A DNA stretch of 64,000 nt from Pholiota molesta (taxonomy: Eukaryota > Basidiomycota > Agaricomycetes > Agaricales > Strophariaceae), in contig JACGCK010000141.1 of assembly GCA_014925825.1 (NCBI GenBank), forward strand, positions 52,626 to 116,625, in the 5' to 3' direction. Positions 12,340-22,670 of the stretch are shown here, one piece after another. Position 1 is the first letter of the stretch. Each line of letters begins with the position of its first letter. The translations under genes and the position numbers were made by a program. Below the pieces are notes generated by a model. That model made no database searches and was not told the origin of the DNA. It worked only from the letters and a program-made list of their open reading frames with translations.

Positions 12340-14243
12340 CTACGGTCGCCAGATCTTGACCAGCTACAAATGAAATAGGTGACTCATAGCACTTTATTTC
12401 TCTTGGAGGGGATGCTTACCTTATCAGTGCCTCCTGTTGCTACGACGTTCACGATCCGGTCTGAGTCGTCGCTGCCTTCTGACACCGGCGTTGGACCCCA
12501 GGCCACGCATTGTACGAAAGGACTATGTGCTTCAACTGCAAAATATAGTAATTAGTTTACAGTACATCAAAAGTGGATTCAAGACACCTACTCTTTTTTA
12601 GACATCGCCCTGTTTTCAAATCCCATACTCGCATCGTGTGATCGTCAGCTGCTGACAAAAGGAACTTTCCGCATGGATGGAAGGTCAGCGCTTGAACCCA
12701 ACCATCGTGTCCCACCTATGAATACCCACGCGCTCAGTGAATAAAAATTAGGATAAGTTTATAAGGCGTACGAAGGTCCATAAACATTGCCCTCGAAGCG
12801 CATCCCAAAGTTTAATCGTCTTATCTCGCGATCCTGTCAAAACAAAGGAAATTCCCAGCGAATCCACTTTCGCAGATTGTACGTTTGCTGGCTAGAAATA
12901 TGAGATGTAATCATCAAATCAACAATTCGAAGGAAGAAAATGGGTGGGGCGATTCTCATTACCAGGGCGACTAGCTCTCTAACGGCTGGTATAGATGCTT
13001 GTGGTACAAACACAGCACATTCTAGGCGGTTATCATGTCCCCGCATTTCAGTCTTCATGGAGCCGGTTTCGATGTCGGTAATTCGAGCGGTCTAACATTG
13101 ACCCATCTCAACTTCTGCCCTTGAAATGAGAAGAAAAGAGACGTACATGATCGTCTGAGCAGGTCAAAAGCAAGCGGCCATCAGCGCTTGGTAGAGCCGA
13201 TCGAATCCATTCCGAATGAGGTTTCAACACTTTAATACAATGACTGTAATCGTGGAAAGGCATGAGTGGAGTTGCAAACCGAATTCTAACAAAACTTAAC
13301 GCACCTCGTTTGGACATCCCAAACCCTAACCGTGTTGTCCCTGCTAGCCGATATCAGTTGGGTATCCCCTGGAAGGAAGTTAACGGTGGATATCGAGTGT
13401 TCATGTCCGCGCAAGGTTGCATAGTTCTTGTAATCGTCAGGCACGTTCCACAATTTGATAAAGAGATCGTCCGAGCAAGTTGCTAAGGTAAAGGGTCAAT
13501 AATCAAAATTTCTACAAACATATTCAGAAATCAAGCAGGGAGACGTACCTAGAATCTTGCCTGTTGAGTCGTACTTGCAATCCGAAACGGCTTTCGTATG
13601 GCTCTTCAAGGTACGTTCGCATTCACCCGTGTCCCAATCCCAAATCTTGACAGTCGCATCGACTGACGCGGTGGCCAAAACAGAGTATAACGGGTGGAAT
13701 GCTACAGCGTTTATCTTGTCTCGATGGCCTACAAGAGTGTTCTTCGGCGTAGATGATGGAAGCCATTCTTTATTGACGCGTTTCGAGCTGTCTGACGCGA
13801 TAGGTCCTGCGTTTGCTAGTTCTTCGTGGGCTTGCGCCAGTCGCGCCTCCAGATCCATCACCTAAGTGAGAAACCACAATATTGAGATTCGTGGATAGGG
13901 GTATGTTGAAGATCGCTGCTCGCCTTTCGTTGCATCCGAATAATGCTCGTCCATTTCTTGACCAACAACCCGCTTGCTGGAGACGTAGGATCTGGTACAA
14001 AGTCAGACTTCGCTCACAAGATGTCAGCAAGCTTTAATTGACCAGATCGCCATTACTGGCGTACCAATTCAGGCGCTTCCTCGCGAAACTCGTTGTATGT
14101 TTTCATGTAGCCGGCGTTGTAGAGGTAATCTAGCATCGATTTGTGCCTGGCTCGATCGATGTCAGATAGAGTGGTGTAAGTAAGATACGAGGCTGAGACG
14201 CGTACAGATCTAGTTGTTGTCGACTCGAGAGTTGGCCAGCCAT
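12340..14243 (-). CDS. PAC1: Nuclear distribution protein PAC1/LIS1 (dynein regulator)
   Basis: WD40 protein that binds cytoplasmic dynein and, with NDEL1/NudE, controls nuclear migration and microtubule transport. The start is placed at 14243 ([13 protein letters not shown]) rather than the longer frame at 14277, because a 59-nt intron (14205-14147) then joins it to [13 protein letters not shown], the LisH dimerisation motif. [10 protein letters not shown] exon and [12 protein letters not shown] follow, then the coiled coil ([14 protein letters not shown]). The WD repeats begin with [16 protein letters not shown] and [18 protein letters not shown], and continue through [10 protein letters not shown] and [18 protein letters not shown] to the last blade, TGGTDKLVKIWRP, stop at 12340. 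All joins keep frame, so the gene looks intact. One intron (13923-13862) appears to be GC-AG. It lies in tandem with the 959-aa gene upstream. Confidence 0.95.
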
Positions 14244-14629
14244 GGTGATAATAGAGTTTTTGTTTTCTGAGAGCCATGTCCTCGCCAACCGTCCCCTGCT
14301 TGACCGCCAGGCTTAGTCAGCAAACTGCCTAACATAGACATCAACATGCTGTCTCGTTCAATTTGCTCGGTGTGTTCTTAGAGACACAGTAAATTGTCGA
14401 CAAGGAAACCAAAGAAAGGAGTAGTAGGTATTGTATTGGTCTGTCTAATGTTCTGAATTTCACAAACAAAAATATGCACATCAATAGCAAAGCAGGATAC
14501 GAAAGCGACGGATGATGAACAAGAACGACAGCGTGATGAAATTAAGAATGTAGAGTAATATACCATTTTGCCTACTTCAACAACCCGCTCGACCCTTGGT
14601 CGCGTGTAGCTGGGAAGGGCGTTGAATTT
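14244..14629. other. Intergenic spacer between PAC1 and the 959-aa gene
   Basis: 386 bp separating the PAC1 start from the stop of the upstream tandem gene. It must hold the PAC1 promoter and the other gene's 3' end. It is pyrimidine-rich on the minus strand near PAC1; no other structure is visible. Confidence 0.4.
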
Positions 14630-17621
14630 CTAGGCCCAGGTTTGCATGAGCTCTTTCGCTAACGCCCGCAGCCCCACCGTATCGCCCATGGGGACGTCCT
14701 CTGCTTCCATATCTGCCAAAAGGCGGACATATTCCACGAGAGATGAGGTGGGGGAAATATACGCCGCAGAGACGCGAATATCTTGTAGCACCTGCTTGAG
14801 ATCAAGCAGATCCTACGAAAATACCATTGATTAGTATCTGAAATAGCAGAATGGAAGAATGAATAGGCTTACCTGTTGTTGGGAACACTTCTTCCCTTTG
14901 ATAAAAGTCTTGAGGACAGACTCCCAACGTACAACTCGAACCCCAAGACCGTCGTGCATCTTGTCAGATCCCTCCAGTGACTCCTGTCGCTTTCTTTTCC
15001 TTCCCCGTTTATTCCTCAAAGCATCAGGTGGGATGGAACGCGAACTCGGACGATTGTTTGACTTGCGTGTGCTCAAGCTCTCGATCGGAGGTGACTCAGG
15101 ATTACCAGACGAAGTGGTCAATGCCCGCGACGCAGAGACAGTTGACTTTTTGTGTCGTTTTCGAGTTGGGGTTGGGGTCGTCAGAGTTGCTTGGGCCTTG
15201 CTGGCCTGGGAGAGGAAAACCACACCAGTCTCCGGGTCTTCCATTTCCACATCTTCGTCTTCAGATTCTTCAGCATCCTCTTCAAGTTCGTCCACTTCTT
15301 CCTCGTCGGGCACATCTTGGGTATTTGTATGACCGTCATAGTACCAGATCTCCAAGTTGGTCCGCATTTTGGCGATAATCATCTCGCTTTTTGCGCGCTG
15401 CAAATACGGGTTGTCATCATCTGGAGCCCACAGGTCACGGTATCGAAGTTGTAGATATTTAGGATCAAGAACCGTAGGCGTAGAACCCTTTCGATGGCTC
15501 GCAAAAGTGTCCTGTGTTTCTTCTGGGAAAAGGTCCACGTCGACCCAATGTGCGCGAGCCATGGGCACAGGAGCTGGCAGTTTGGCTTCGACAGGTAGAG
15601 ATGATGGTTTGGCTTTAATGGATGGCGGGATTTGATGAGGATCTTGCGACAAAGATGCATCCGAAACGAGAACTGGGGCTGGAGGAGGGGTAGAAGAGCG
15701 AGATTCACTAGGCGAAGGAACAGAGAAAAGAGATGATGAGGATATCAAATCGGGCTGAGGGTTTTCAGCAGAGTCCATCGCAGGTGGGTCGAAGTTGATG
15801 AATTCGTTCTCGTCAATGTCAATATCTTCATTTCGAGCATCAAAATTTGTAGCAACAGTCGCCTGCGAAGGTGTCTGCAATGTCGACGCGCCTTCTTGAG
15901 TTGCAGTGAAATACGCTCCAGAGGTCGACGACAGCGAAGAAGCAAGGATAGGATCGAATAATGGAGGTGGTGGGGAATATGATCGAGACAATATGGCATA
16001 TTCCTCTTCAAGGACCATTGGACTGACAATCTCGATCGGTTCTTCGGACGTCACTTGTACAGGATTGCTTGGACGCTGATTGTCGGTAATAGAGTAGGTA
16101 CTCATCCCGTCCACCTCCGGTTCAAATATTGACAGAGGCGCCAGACTTGGTGATTCTTGCGGTGCTTCACGATGCTCCGGAAGGATTGCTTCAAAGAGTG
16201 TGAATGTTTGAGGACTATGAACCAAAGGATGTGAGGAAGTAGGCCAAGGAACGGAGGCGTGATAGTCAGCCTCCGGAGAGGATTCTTGGAGTGGAAAAAT
16301 CGGGTGCAACGAATCGAAGCCAAGAACGTCGAGCCCTGACGATTGTCTGGAATCCTTTTCGACGGCAAAGGATGCAGGTTGCCGGTGTAGAGCGCTATAA
16401 GGATCAATTGCAAAAGTTAATCCTGGGACAGGATTTTCTTTCACTTCGCAGGTCTGTCCAGAGGAGCGTGAACGCCATTCTGGTGCATCTTCGAGTGGGA
16501 ATACTTGCACGGATGGAGGAATGGAGAAACCATTTAAAGGAAGATGTTTTTCGGGTTTGCTTGCCAAAGCATGGCTTGAGGATGACGATGAAGGCCGGGA
16601 AGGTTGAGGAGTAAGATTTAGGTAGGAATGTGAATTATGGTCTAGGACTGCTGGAGAACGCTGGATGATATGCGCTACAGTGGTATCCAATTCGGGCGAC
16701 GATCGGCTTGAAATATGGCTACTTGTCCCTTCATCCTGATGACATTCGTAAGCGGGAACCACATAGAACAACCACAGGAAACTTTACCATGCATTGGTCT
16801 GATGCGAAAATCTCACTGATGATAAGGTTGCAGCGGGCGCGGAGATTCATCTCAGGTACCGCAATCGTTGAAGGTCCGCCAGGGCTCAGCAAATCATCAC
16901 ATTGAACCGGGCTTGTATCCTTGTCCCCAGATTGCGCCCCGATGATCCTGGTTAACGGCTTCAGATTAGACCTTGTTGCTGATCGTAATTGTTCCACGGA
17001 TGGGTTCTTCTTGTATACAGGTCGTTTAAAGACAACGGAGGATACACTGGCACCACTCCATTCCTCTAATTCATCAAGATCTGCATGATAGACTGTCGTT
17101 TGATCGTCATCCAGATGATTCGAACGTCTAAGACCCAGAGAGGCGGCGGCGTCAGTCCTACGCGGTGAAATTAGAGTTGAACGGGGATATTGTTTGGACG
17201 GCGATGGCGACCGCAGTACGCGTAGGGGAACAGAAGAGGTAGAAGCAACAGCGGCGGTACCCTTCCGTGCGCGACAGGTTTGGTAACGGTCGTAATGGCC
17301 CAACGTTGCGCGTCTAGAATACGGGTCCACTTGCGGTAATGACAGTTCATCGAGAGAGCTCGAAAGGCTCTGTGTGTGTGAGGAACTTGGCCTCACAAAA
17401 CTCGCGTTGAGAGAATGCAACAGGTCCCCTACACCTCGTTTCGAGACAGGAGAAACACTGCCATGCCCTTTGTGATATCGCACAGTAACCTTTAGGGAAG
17501 AGGTAATAGGAGTAGAAGGACCTTGAGAATTAGAAGTGTCTCCGCCATTTGAAAGGTAGGTATGAGGAAAGAGTGGATGAGAGTCACTGATTGCAAGTTC
17601 GTCTTCATCGTGATCTGACAT
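14630..17621 (-). CDS. Ser/Pro-rich nuclear-looking protein with TFIIS-N-like C-terminus, 959 aa
   Basis: Three exons: 17621-16788, 16735-14873 and 14812-14630, with 52- and 60-nt phase-0 introns. I do not recognise the whole protein. The N-terminus is acidic (MSDHDEDELAISDSHPLFPH). Then comes a very long Ser/Pro-rich, probably disordered region, an ordered-looking block around YLQLRYRDLWAPDDDNPYLQ with KMRTNLEIWYYDG, an acidic run (DEEEVDELEEDAEESEDEDV), and basic clusters (KRHKK, NKRGRKRKRQ) that resemble nuclear localisation signals. The last about 75 residues (VRWESVLKTFIKGKK ... LLDLKQVLQDI ... LRALAKELMQTWA) resemble the TFIIS N-terminal (LW) helical bundle, whose last helix typically reads LAKxLVxxWK. 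That would suggest a transcription or chromatin adaptor; this is inference. A transposon sits only 138 bp upstream of the start. Confidence 0.75.
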
Positions 17622-17759
17622 AACCTTTTTCGGAGATGTATTTTAATTTTGAAATGCGGGGAGTTGTCAGTCACGTGTCCGTGCACTGACAATATTGCAA
17701 CTAGTATATGAATAAAATTTATGCACATGAATAAGATGTTAGGAATCCAAGACGTACCA

Positions 17760-18156
17760 TATGGCGTTTAATCTGTACAAAAAATAAATCCCACACCTAT
17801 TCTGATATCCCCAGAAACTTGGTGCATTTTTCGGTGTTTTCCCCAGTTTGTGAGGTCAATTCAGGAAGTCAGGTTTGGGCTCAAAGTTGCGGGATTTTGA
17901 AGAGTTTCCGCGACTTTCCAACCAAATCCCGCGACTTTCATGCCGCGACTTTTGCACAAGTCAAATATCTCCACTTTTTTTAATAGGATACCTCCCCCAT
18001 ATTAAGATTTTAAGCTATGTTTTTTTCCGCTACTTTTGAGAGCCTACAGTCCCGCGACTTTCAGACGTTCAGCAATCCCGCGACTTGCGAGACTGGCGGA
18101 TCTCTAGCCGACGGCGATCAATCCGGCACATCAAGCCGATGACAGCACTGCCACAC
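17760..18156 (+). repeat. Left terminal inverted repeat, 397 bp
   Basis: Pairs with 18688-19084. It carries five copies of a CGCGACTT motif (near 17910, 17930, 17944, 18053 and 18078) plus a diverged inverted copy (GTTGCGGGATTT near 17887). Such subterminal motif arrays are typical transposase-binding sites. Confidence 0.9.
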
Positions 18157-18687
18157 AGCGCGTCGCCCTTCCACCAGCCCGTCGATGATGGACATGCTCT
18201 CTTGTGTGTTGCTTGTGTGGTATGTATATTCTTATGCAAACAGCAGATAATATAATGGATGGTAAAGCTGGTCCAATTTTTGGGTGTAAACCCAGTAAAT
18301 TGAATTTTAAACTATATTATCAAAGCACTAAACATATTAGACTGACATCGAAGATAATTTTCTTTTATTCAAGTGTGGACCGCAATAAACCGGGTCTGTA
18401 TTAGTATACATTACAAGATAGTAGTGGTTGAAAGGCCGGTGTACTCTCAGGCCTTACTGAAATCAGACGGAAGTGACAGGACAAAAATGTTTTTATTGCA
18501 CGTAGTAAGAGGTCATAAGCAAAATACTGATTCAGTCTAAATCAGTAACTTAAAAAGAAATTTTAGACTCTAAGAACATATTATGTGTATGCTGTAGCAA
18601 GGACAGGCAGGATGGAGGATGAGGCCTCAAATATGGTAACGAAGACAGTGGACTTGCCTTTGCATTCATGGGTAGCGCTCAACACTA

Positions 18688-19084
18688 GTGTGGCAGTGCT
18701 GGTATCGGCTTGATGTGCCGGATTGATCGCCGTCGGCTAGAGATCCGCCAGTCTCGCAAGTCGCGGGATTGCTGAACGTCTGAAAGTCGCGGGACTGTAG
18801 GCTCTCAAAAGTAGCGGAAAAAAACATAGCTTAAAATCTTAATATGGGGGAGGTATCCTATTAAAAAAAGTGGAGATATTTGACTTGTGCAAAAGTCGCG
18901 GCATGAAAGTCGCGGGATTTGGTTGGAAAGTCGCGGAAACTCTTCAAAATCCCGCAACTTTGAGCCCAAACCTGACTTCCTGAATTGACCTCACAAACTG
19001 GGGAAAACACCGAAAAATGCACCAAGTTTCTGGGGATATCAGAATAGGTGTGGGATTTATTTTTTGTACAGATTAAACGCCATA
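18688..19084 (-). repeat. Right terminal inverted repeat, 397 bp
   Basis: Reverse complement of 17760-18156, carrying the same array of motifs in the opposite orientation (AAGTCGCG copies between about 18755 and 18930). Confidence 0.9.
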
Positions 19085-20105
19085 GTACCAGCCTGCCAGA
19101 GCTTGAATTAATTACGTTTTTGCAATCAATATGATTGCCACTGGCAAGTATTGGATCTGATCAACTTGGATAGTGCAAGAATGGTGGGTCTATGACTGGA
19201 GATAAATGATAAATATAAATTAGCAATGTCATTTAATAAGAGAGGAAAAAACAAGAGAAATGGAGAATACATAGGAAGAAAGAGAGAAAATAATGAAGAA
19301 AACAATAGATATTTGGCAAAGAAAAAAATGCCACTATGATACAAATAGAACAAGAGGTTGATCTGTGTGCTTCACACAGGAGAATAGACAATCTGAATTG
19401 GTTTCTATGTGTCTTATTGGTTCAAATTTCAGTATCAGGTGGCAGAATTTGCTATAATGCGACTTGAATGCGACCACAATTTGCTAGTGCAACACTTCAA
19501 TACTGATATCAAGGAAGCATAATCCTTGGGCTGCCAGTATAGTAGATGAAAGAAAGGATGATAAGTAGGAAAAAAACTAAGAGAAAACAAAGAAAGACAG
19601 CAATTACTTATTGTGACTTGCAGCAATTCCAAAATTTGATACAATGATATCAAACAAAGAAAAGACAAAAATGGTGACTTACTTTAAGCGTTTGATGTTT
19701 CTAAATAGACATTGACTTGAAAAAGCCAGAAGTGATAAATAGATATAGTAAAGAAGTAAAGATGAGGGTGACTTGAGGGTGACTACGATAGAGGAAAAAG
19801 AATATGACAATCAAATATATCCATGTGGCAGTATTAGTTGTTATTTGTTGTTATTGTACTGTCTCTTTGCATTCTATTTGATTGCAGGTCACATGTCCAA
19901 ATTATTTCTATTTATGGAATGCTTGTCTCCAATACTGTACCGCCACCGGTACAATCAAGTGCTTGGGGTCACGTGTCACAGCGGCTCTCGAGCCGAGCAC
20001 TTGCGGCCGCTTGTCACACTCACAAAAGAAATCGAGCACTTTTCAGAGAAAATTTTGAGCGCACCACACAATTTTTGTCAAATTTGGCATCAAAATTAGT
20101 GTTTG

Positions 20106-20290
20106 CAGGTCTGGTCCAGTCCGGTCTTTTGCCCATATTTGGCAAGACCGAGACCAAGACCAGTCCAGGGCAGTCTCAAGACTGCAAAAGACTGATAAAA
20201 ACCAACATAGACTGGTTTACATTGGTCTTTGGTGGTTCAGCAACCAACAAAAACTGGTCTCAGGCACAAATTTCAGCCCTCCTCAAGGTC
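20106..20290. repeat. ACTGGT-rich dispersed repeat, copy 1
   Basis: Begins GGTCTGGTCCAGTCCGGTC and contains AGACTGGTTTACATTGGTC and TTTGGTGGTT, followed by AAAAACTGGTCTCA. The same ordered blocks recur at 20549-20790 in the same orientation. It contains many GACCAG/CTGGTC half-sites in both directions. Confidence 0.7.
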
Positions 20291-20548
20291 TTTTTGCCGA
20301 AACTCTTTTTGCCATCACGGTGGTTTTGACAAAGTGCCGAAACCAAAATTTTGGCAGGCCTGTCATGCACGAAGGGGCCTGCTGAATTGAATTAAATGGT
20401 ACAGTACTGTATAAGATGTGACAATTTATAAAAACAATGTTCTACTCAAACTGGTCTGTAATATATAACAAAAACCCATACTACACCATTTCAATTGATT
20501 TGGCTGGGGATGGACTAGTGTTTTGTCTGGTTACAAGTAGTAGTGTTA

Positions 20549-20790
20549 GAAGGTCTGGTCTGGTCCGGTCCAGTTTTTTGACCCCAAAGGCCATGAACCA
20601 AGATCACAACTGATTAACTGTGGTTCAGAGACTGCAAAAAACCACGCAAGACCATCATAGACTGGTTTACATTGGTCTTTGGTGGTTGAACAACCATAAA
20701 AAACTGGTCTCAACCAATTTTAGTAAAGACTGGTTGAGGACTGGTTGTAGACTGGTCTGAACCAGCATTTTAGGCTGATTTGCAGTTGAT
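20549..20790. repeat. ACTGGT-rich dispersed repeat, copy 2
   Basis: Starts GGTCTGGTCTGGTCCGGTCC, shares a run of about 32 identical bases with copy 1 around 20656-20687, then continues with extra ACTGGTTG/ACTGGTCT units to about 20770. The copies differ in between, so this is an older repeat family than the 397-bp element. Confidence 0.7.
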
Positions 20791-21274
20791 TTTACATGTA
20801 GAATTCATTGAATAGATTATAGTAGAAGATAGACTAGTTGTGCACATTTAGCTATATCACACTTTCTCATCAAATATTATGATTAGGGCCTCGTTTGATA
20901 GGTATTTTAGCCAGCTACCTTCAATGTAGTTTACAAAAAGATAGCCTTCTTGACAAAAGAACTGTCAACAAAATTGTCTTGTTAATAGTCAAGTAAAGTA
21001 GAGAGAATTAGTTTGATTATAACTTGGTCAGATCTTGATCAATTAATCAGGTCTAAGGTATGTCTTGTAGATATAATTAAGCACTCATAATATCAAGTTG
21101 ATGGTAAACTATAAATATCTCCATCATTTCTTATGCTAAAAATATGATTCTGGTATTGTACGAAAGGATTTTTAGTGCTCTATAATGCTACAAAGAATCT
21201 CGCCAAAAGACTTATAATATAAGCATAAGCATATATATTGGCGATACTTTTAAGTTATATGACAATTCAACAAG

Positions 21275-22094
21275 TTAGATCTTTCCCCTGAGAAGATTCA
21301 ATATAATCTCCCTACCCGTGATACGTACGGTATTATATAGGGTTGGTACGTCGAGTGTAGATGTAAGCGCATCAGCAAATCCGAAAGGCAGCATAAGGGG
21401 TATCCAGCCTATAGATCATGGTCAGTAACTAGTCAAATATAATGAATGGACGACTAACCTCTGGCATATTCCATAGCCCAGCATCCCTCATGCATCTTGT
21501 ACTGCTTGGCGACACCTCGTGGCATGAGGTGCACGGTTCCAGGGGGATAACGCTCCATTTCGAGCTGACCGGGACGGAATGCCCATTGCTCTCCGACGAG
21601 AATGTGGAAGTAGTCGTCCGCTGTGTGGATTCCGGTATGTCCTTCCGTGCCTAGAGGTGTACCGAAGATGATGAGGTATTCCGTGATGCTCGCGTGGATG
21701 ATATACATGGCGCCCATGGCGCCGCCGGCGTTATTGAAGACCCAGTCCTGGTGGGTGTTGAGACGTATCTTGTTGTCGGGGTATGTTGTTGTGAGATTCG
21801 TGACGATATGTGAGATCATGCCAGCGGTATCATTTGGCGAGGCAGCGATTGCGGCGACCTGTAGTTCGTGCAGGAATTGTGGCTCGAAAATATACCACCG
21901 GTCCTGCAAATTATTGGAAATGCTTGAGAAAGAAAACATTACACCAGGAAGACTGAGCTACGCACCTTGATCGTATCAAGCCAGCCGAAGAGCACGACTA
22001 ACACGCTCAGGACGCCAATCCGCTTCGCCCAAGTCAGGAAGCAGTTAGTGGGTGCGCTTTCAGCAGATTTTGTGGATTTCTTTTTGGCAGACAT
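21275..22094 (-). CDS. ERG2: C-8 sterol isomerase (ERG2/sigma-1 receptor family)
   Basis: Catalyses the delta8-to-delta7 double-bond shift in ergosterol synthesis, in the ER membrane. Three exons: 22094-21966, 21903-21459 and 21408-21275, giving 235 aa, close to the family length. The N-terminus has a basic stretch followed by one membrane segment ([18 protein letters not shown]). The conserved body reads [61 protein letters not shown] and [16 protein letters not shown]. The acidic residues in the last part of the cupin-like barrel correspond to those needed for catalysis in this family. The last exon ([20 protein letters not shown]) is the hydrophobic C-terminal membrane-lying segment. Reading frame is intact. 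A second sterol gene, ERG27, lies about 33 kb away in this window. Confidence 0.96.
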
Positions 22095-22670
22095 TATGAT
22101 GTGGTGTTCGGCGCGTCTAGAATCGTGGAGGACGTGAATAAGTGGTCGTAAAGGCAACGCAGAGGTCAAGTTATTAAATAACTTGCCGCATTTTTGAAAC
22201 CGCGACGGTCGTACGATAATATAGATCACGTGATGATGTGTCGGACGCGCCTAGGCGACGCGTCGCACAATTTGGACTCTCAAATTAAGTACACCAAGAT
22301 GCACAAGATTGGAAGATATCTTGGCCTGAAATGCAAAAGGAGAAAAAAATAACGAAAGAATAGCAACGACGCCAGAACAATATACAGCCTGCACAATGTA
22401 CTCATCCCTCAGATCTAGACTTTTAGTAGTACTAAATTCAGTCAACGAAAACATGGCATCTGTAGTACAAAGTTCTATCTTCCATCCCCAACAATAGATA
22501 AGCGTGTTATTTAAAACATGCGGGTATTACATCGTCACAGCATCGACACAGAAGTGTTCGTCATCGAGAAAGAGAGCTTGCTGCTTGCTTTATTAAAACT
22601 CCAGCGACACTCTCTGCAATATGTATGGCCCTAGATCCTCTCTAGCGTCCATGATTCCCTATCCAGCCAA
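22095..22670. other. Intergenic spacer between ERG2 and GTB1
   Basis: About 580 bp containing the ERG2 promoter and the 3' end of GTB1. No other gene is visible; a short minus-strand frame (22251-22454) is not credible. Confidence 0.4.

Larger units (their letters stand above)
17754..19090. mobile_element. Non-autonomous DNA transposon with 397-bp terminal inverted repeats
   Basis: The element spans 17760-19084 (1325 bp). It begins TATGGCGTTTAATCTGTAC and ends with the exact reverse complement. The left arm (17760-18156) and right arm (18688-19084) are each 397 bp and match almost perfectly; the only difference I found is near the inner end (gatgacagc against gataccagc). It is flanked by a perfect 6-bp direct repeat, GTACCA (17754-17759 and 19085-19090), the likely target-site duplication. 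The 531-bp centre is AT-rich, with no frame longer than about 66 codons and no transposase, so it would need an enzyme supplied elsewhere. Near-identical arms point to recent movement. The superfamily is unresolved: 6 bp is too short for hAT or Mutator-type duplications. Confidence 0.9.
19091..21274. other. AT-rich, repeat-bearing intergenic stretch
   Basis: About 2.2 kb, AT-rich compared with the genic DNA around it, with no supportable gene. It holds two diverged copies of an ACTGGT-rich repeat (see separate entries). It looks like decayed transposon-derived sequence between the inverted-repeat element and ERG2. Confidence 0.5.
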
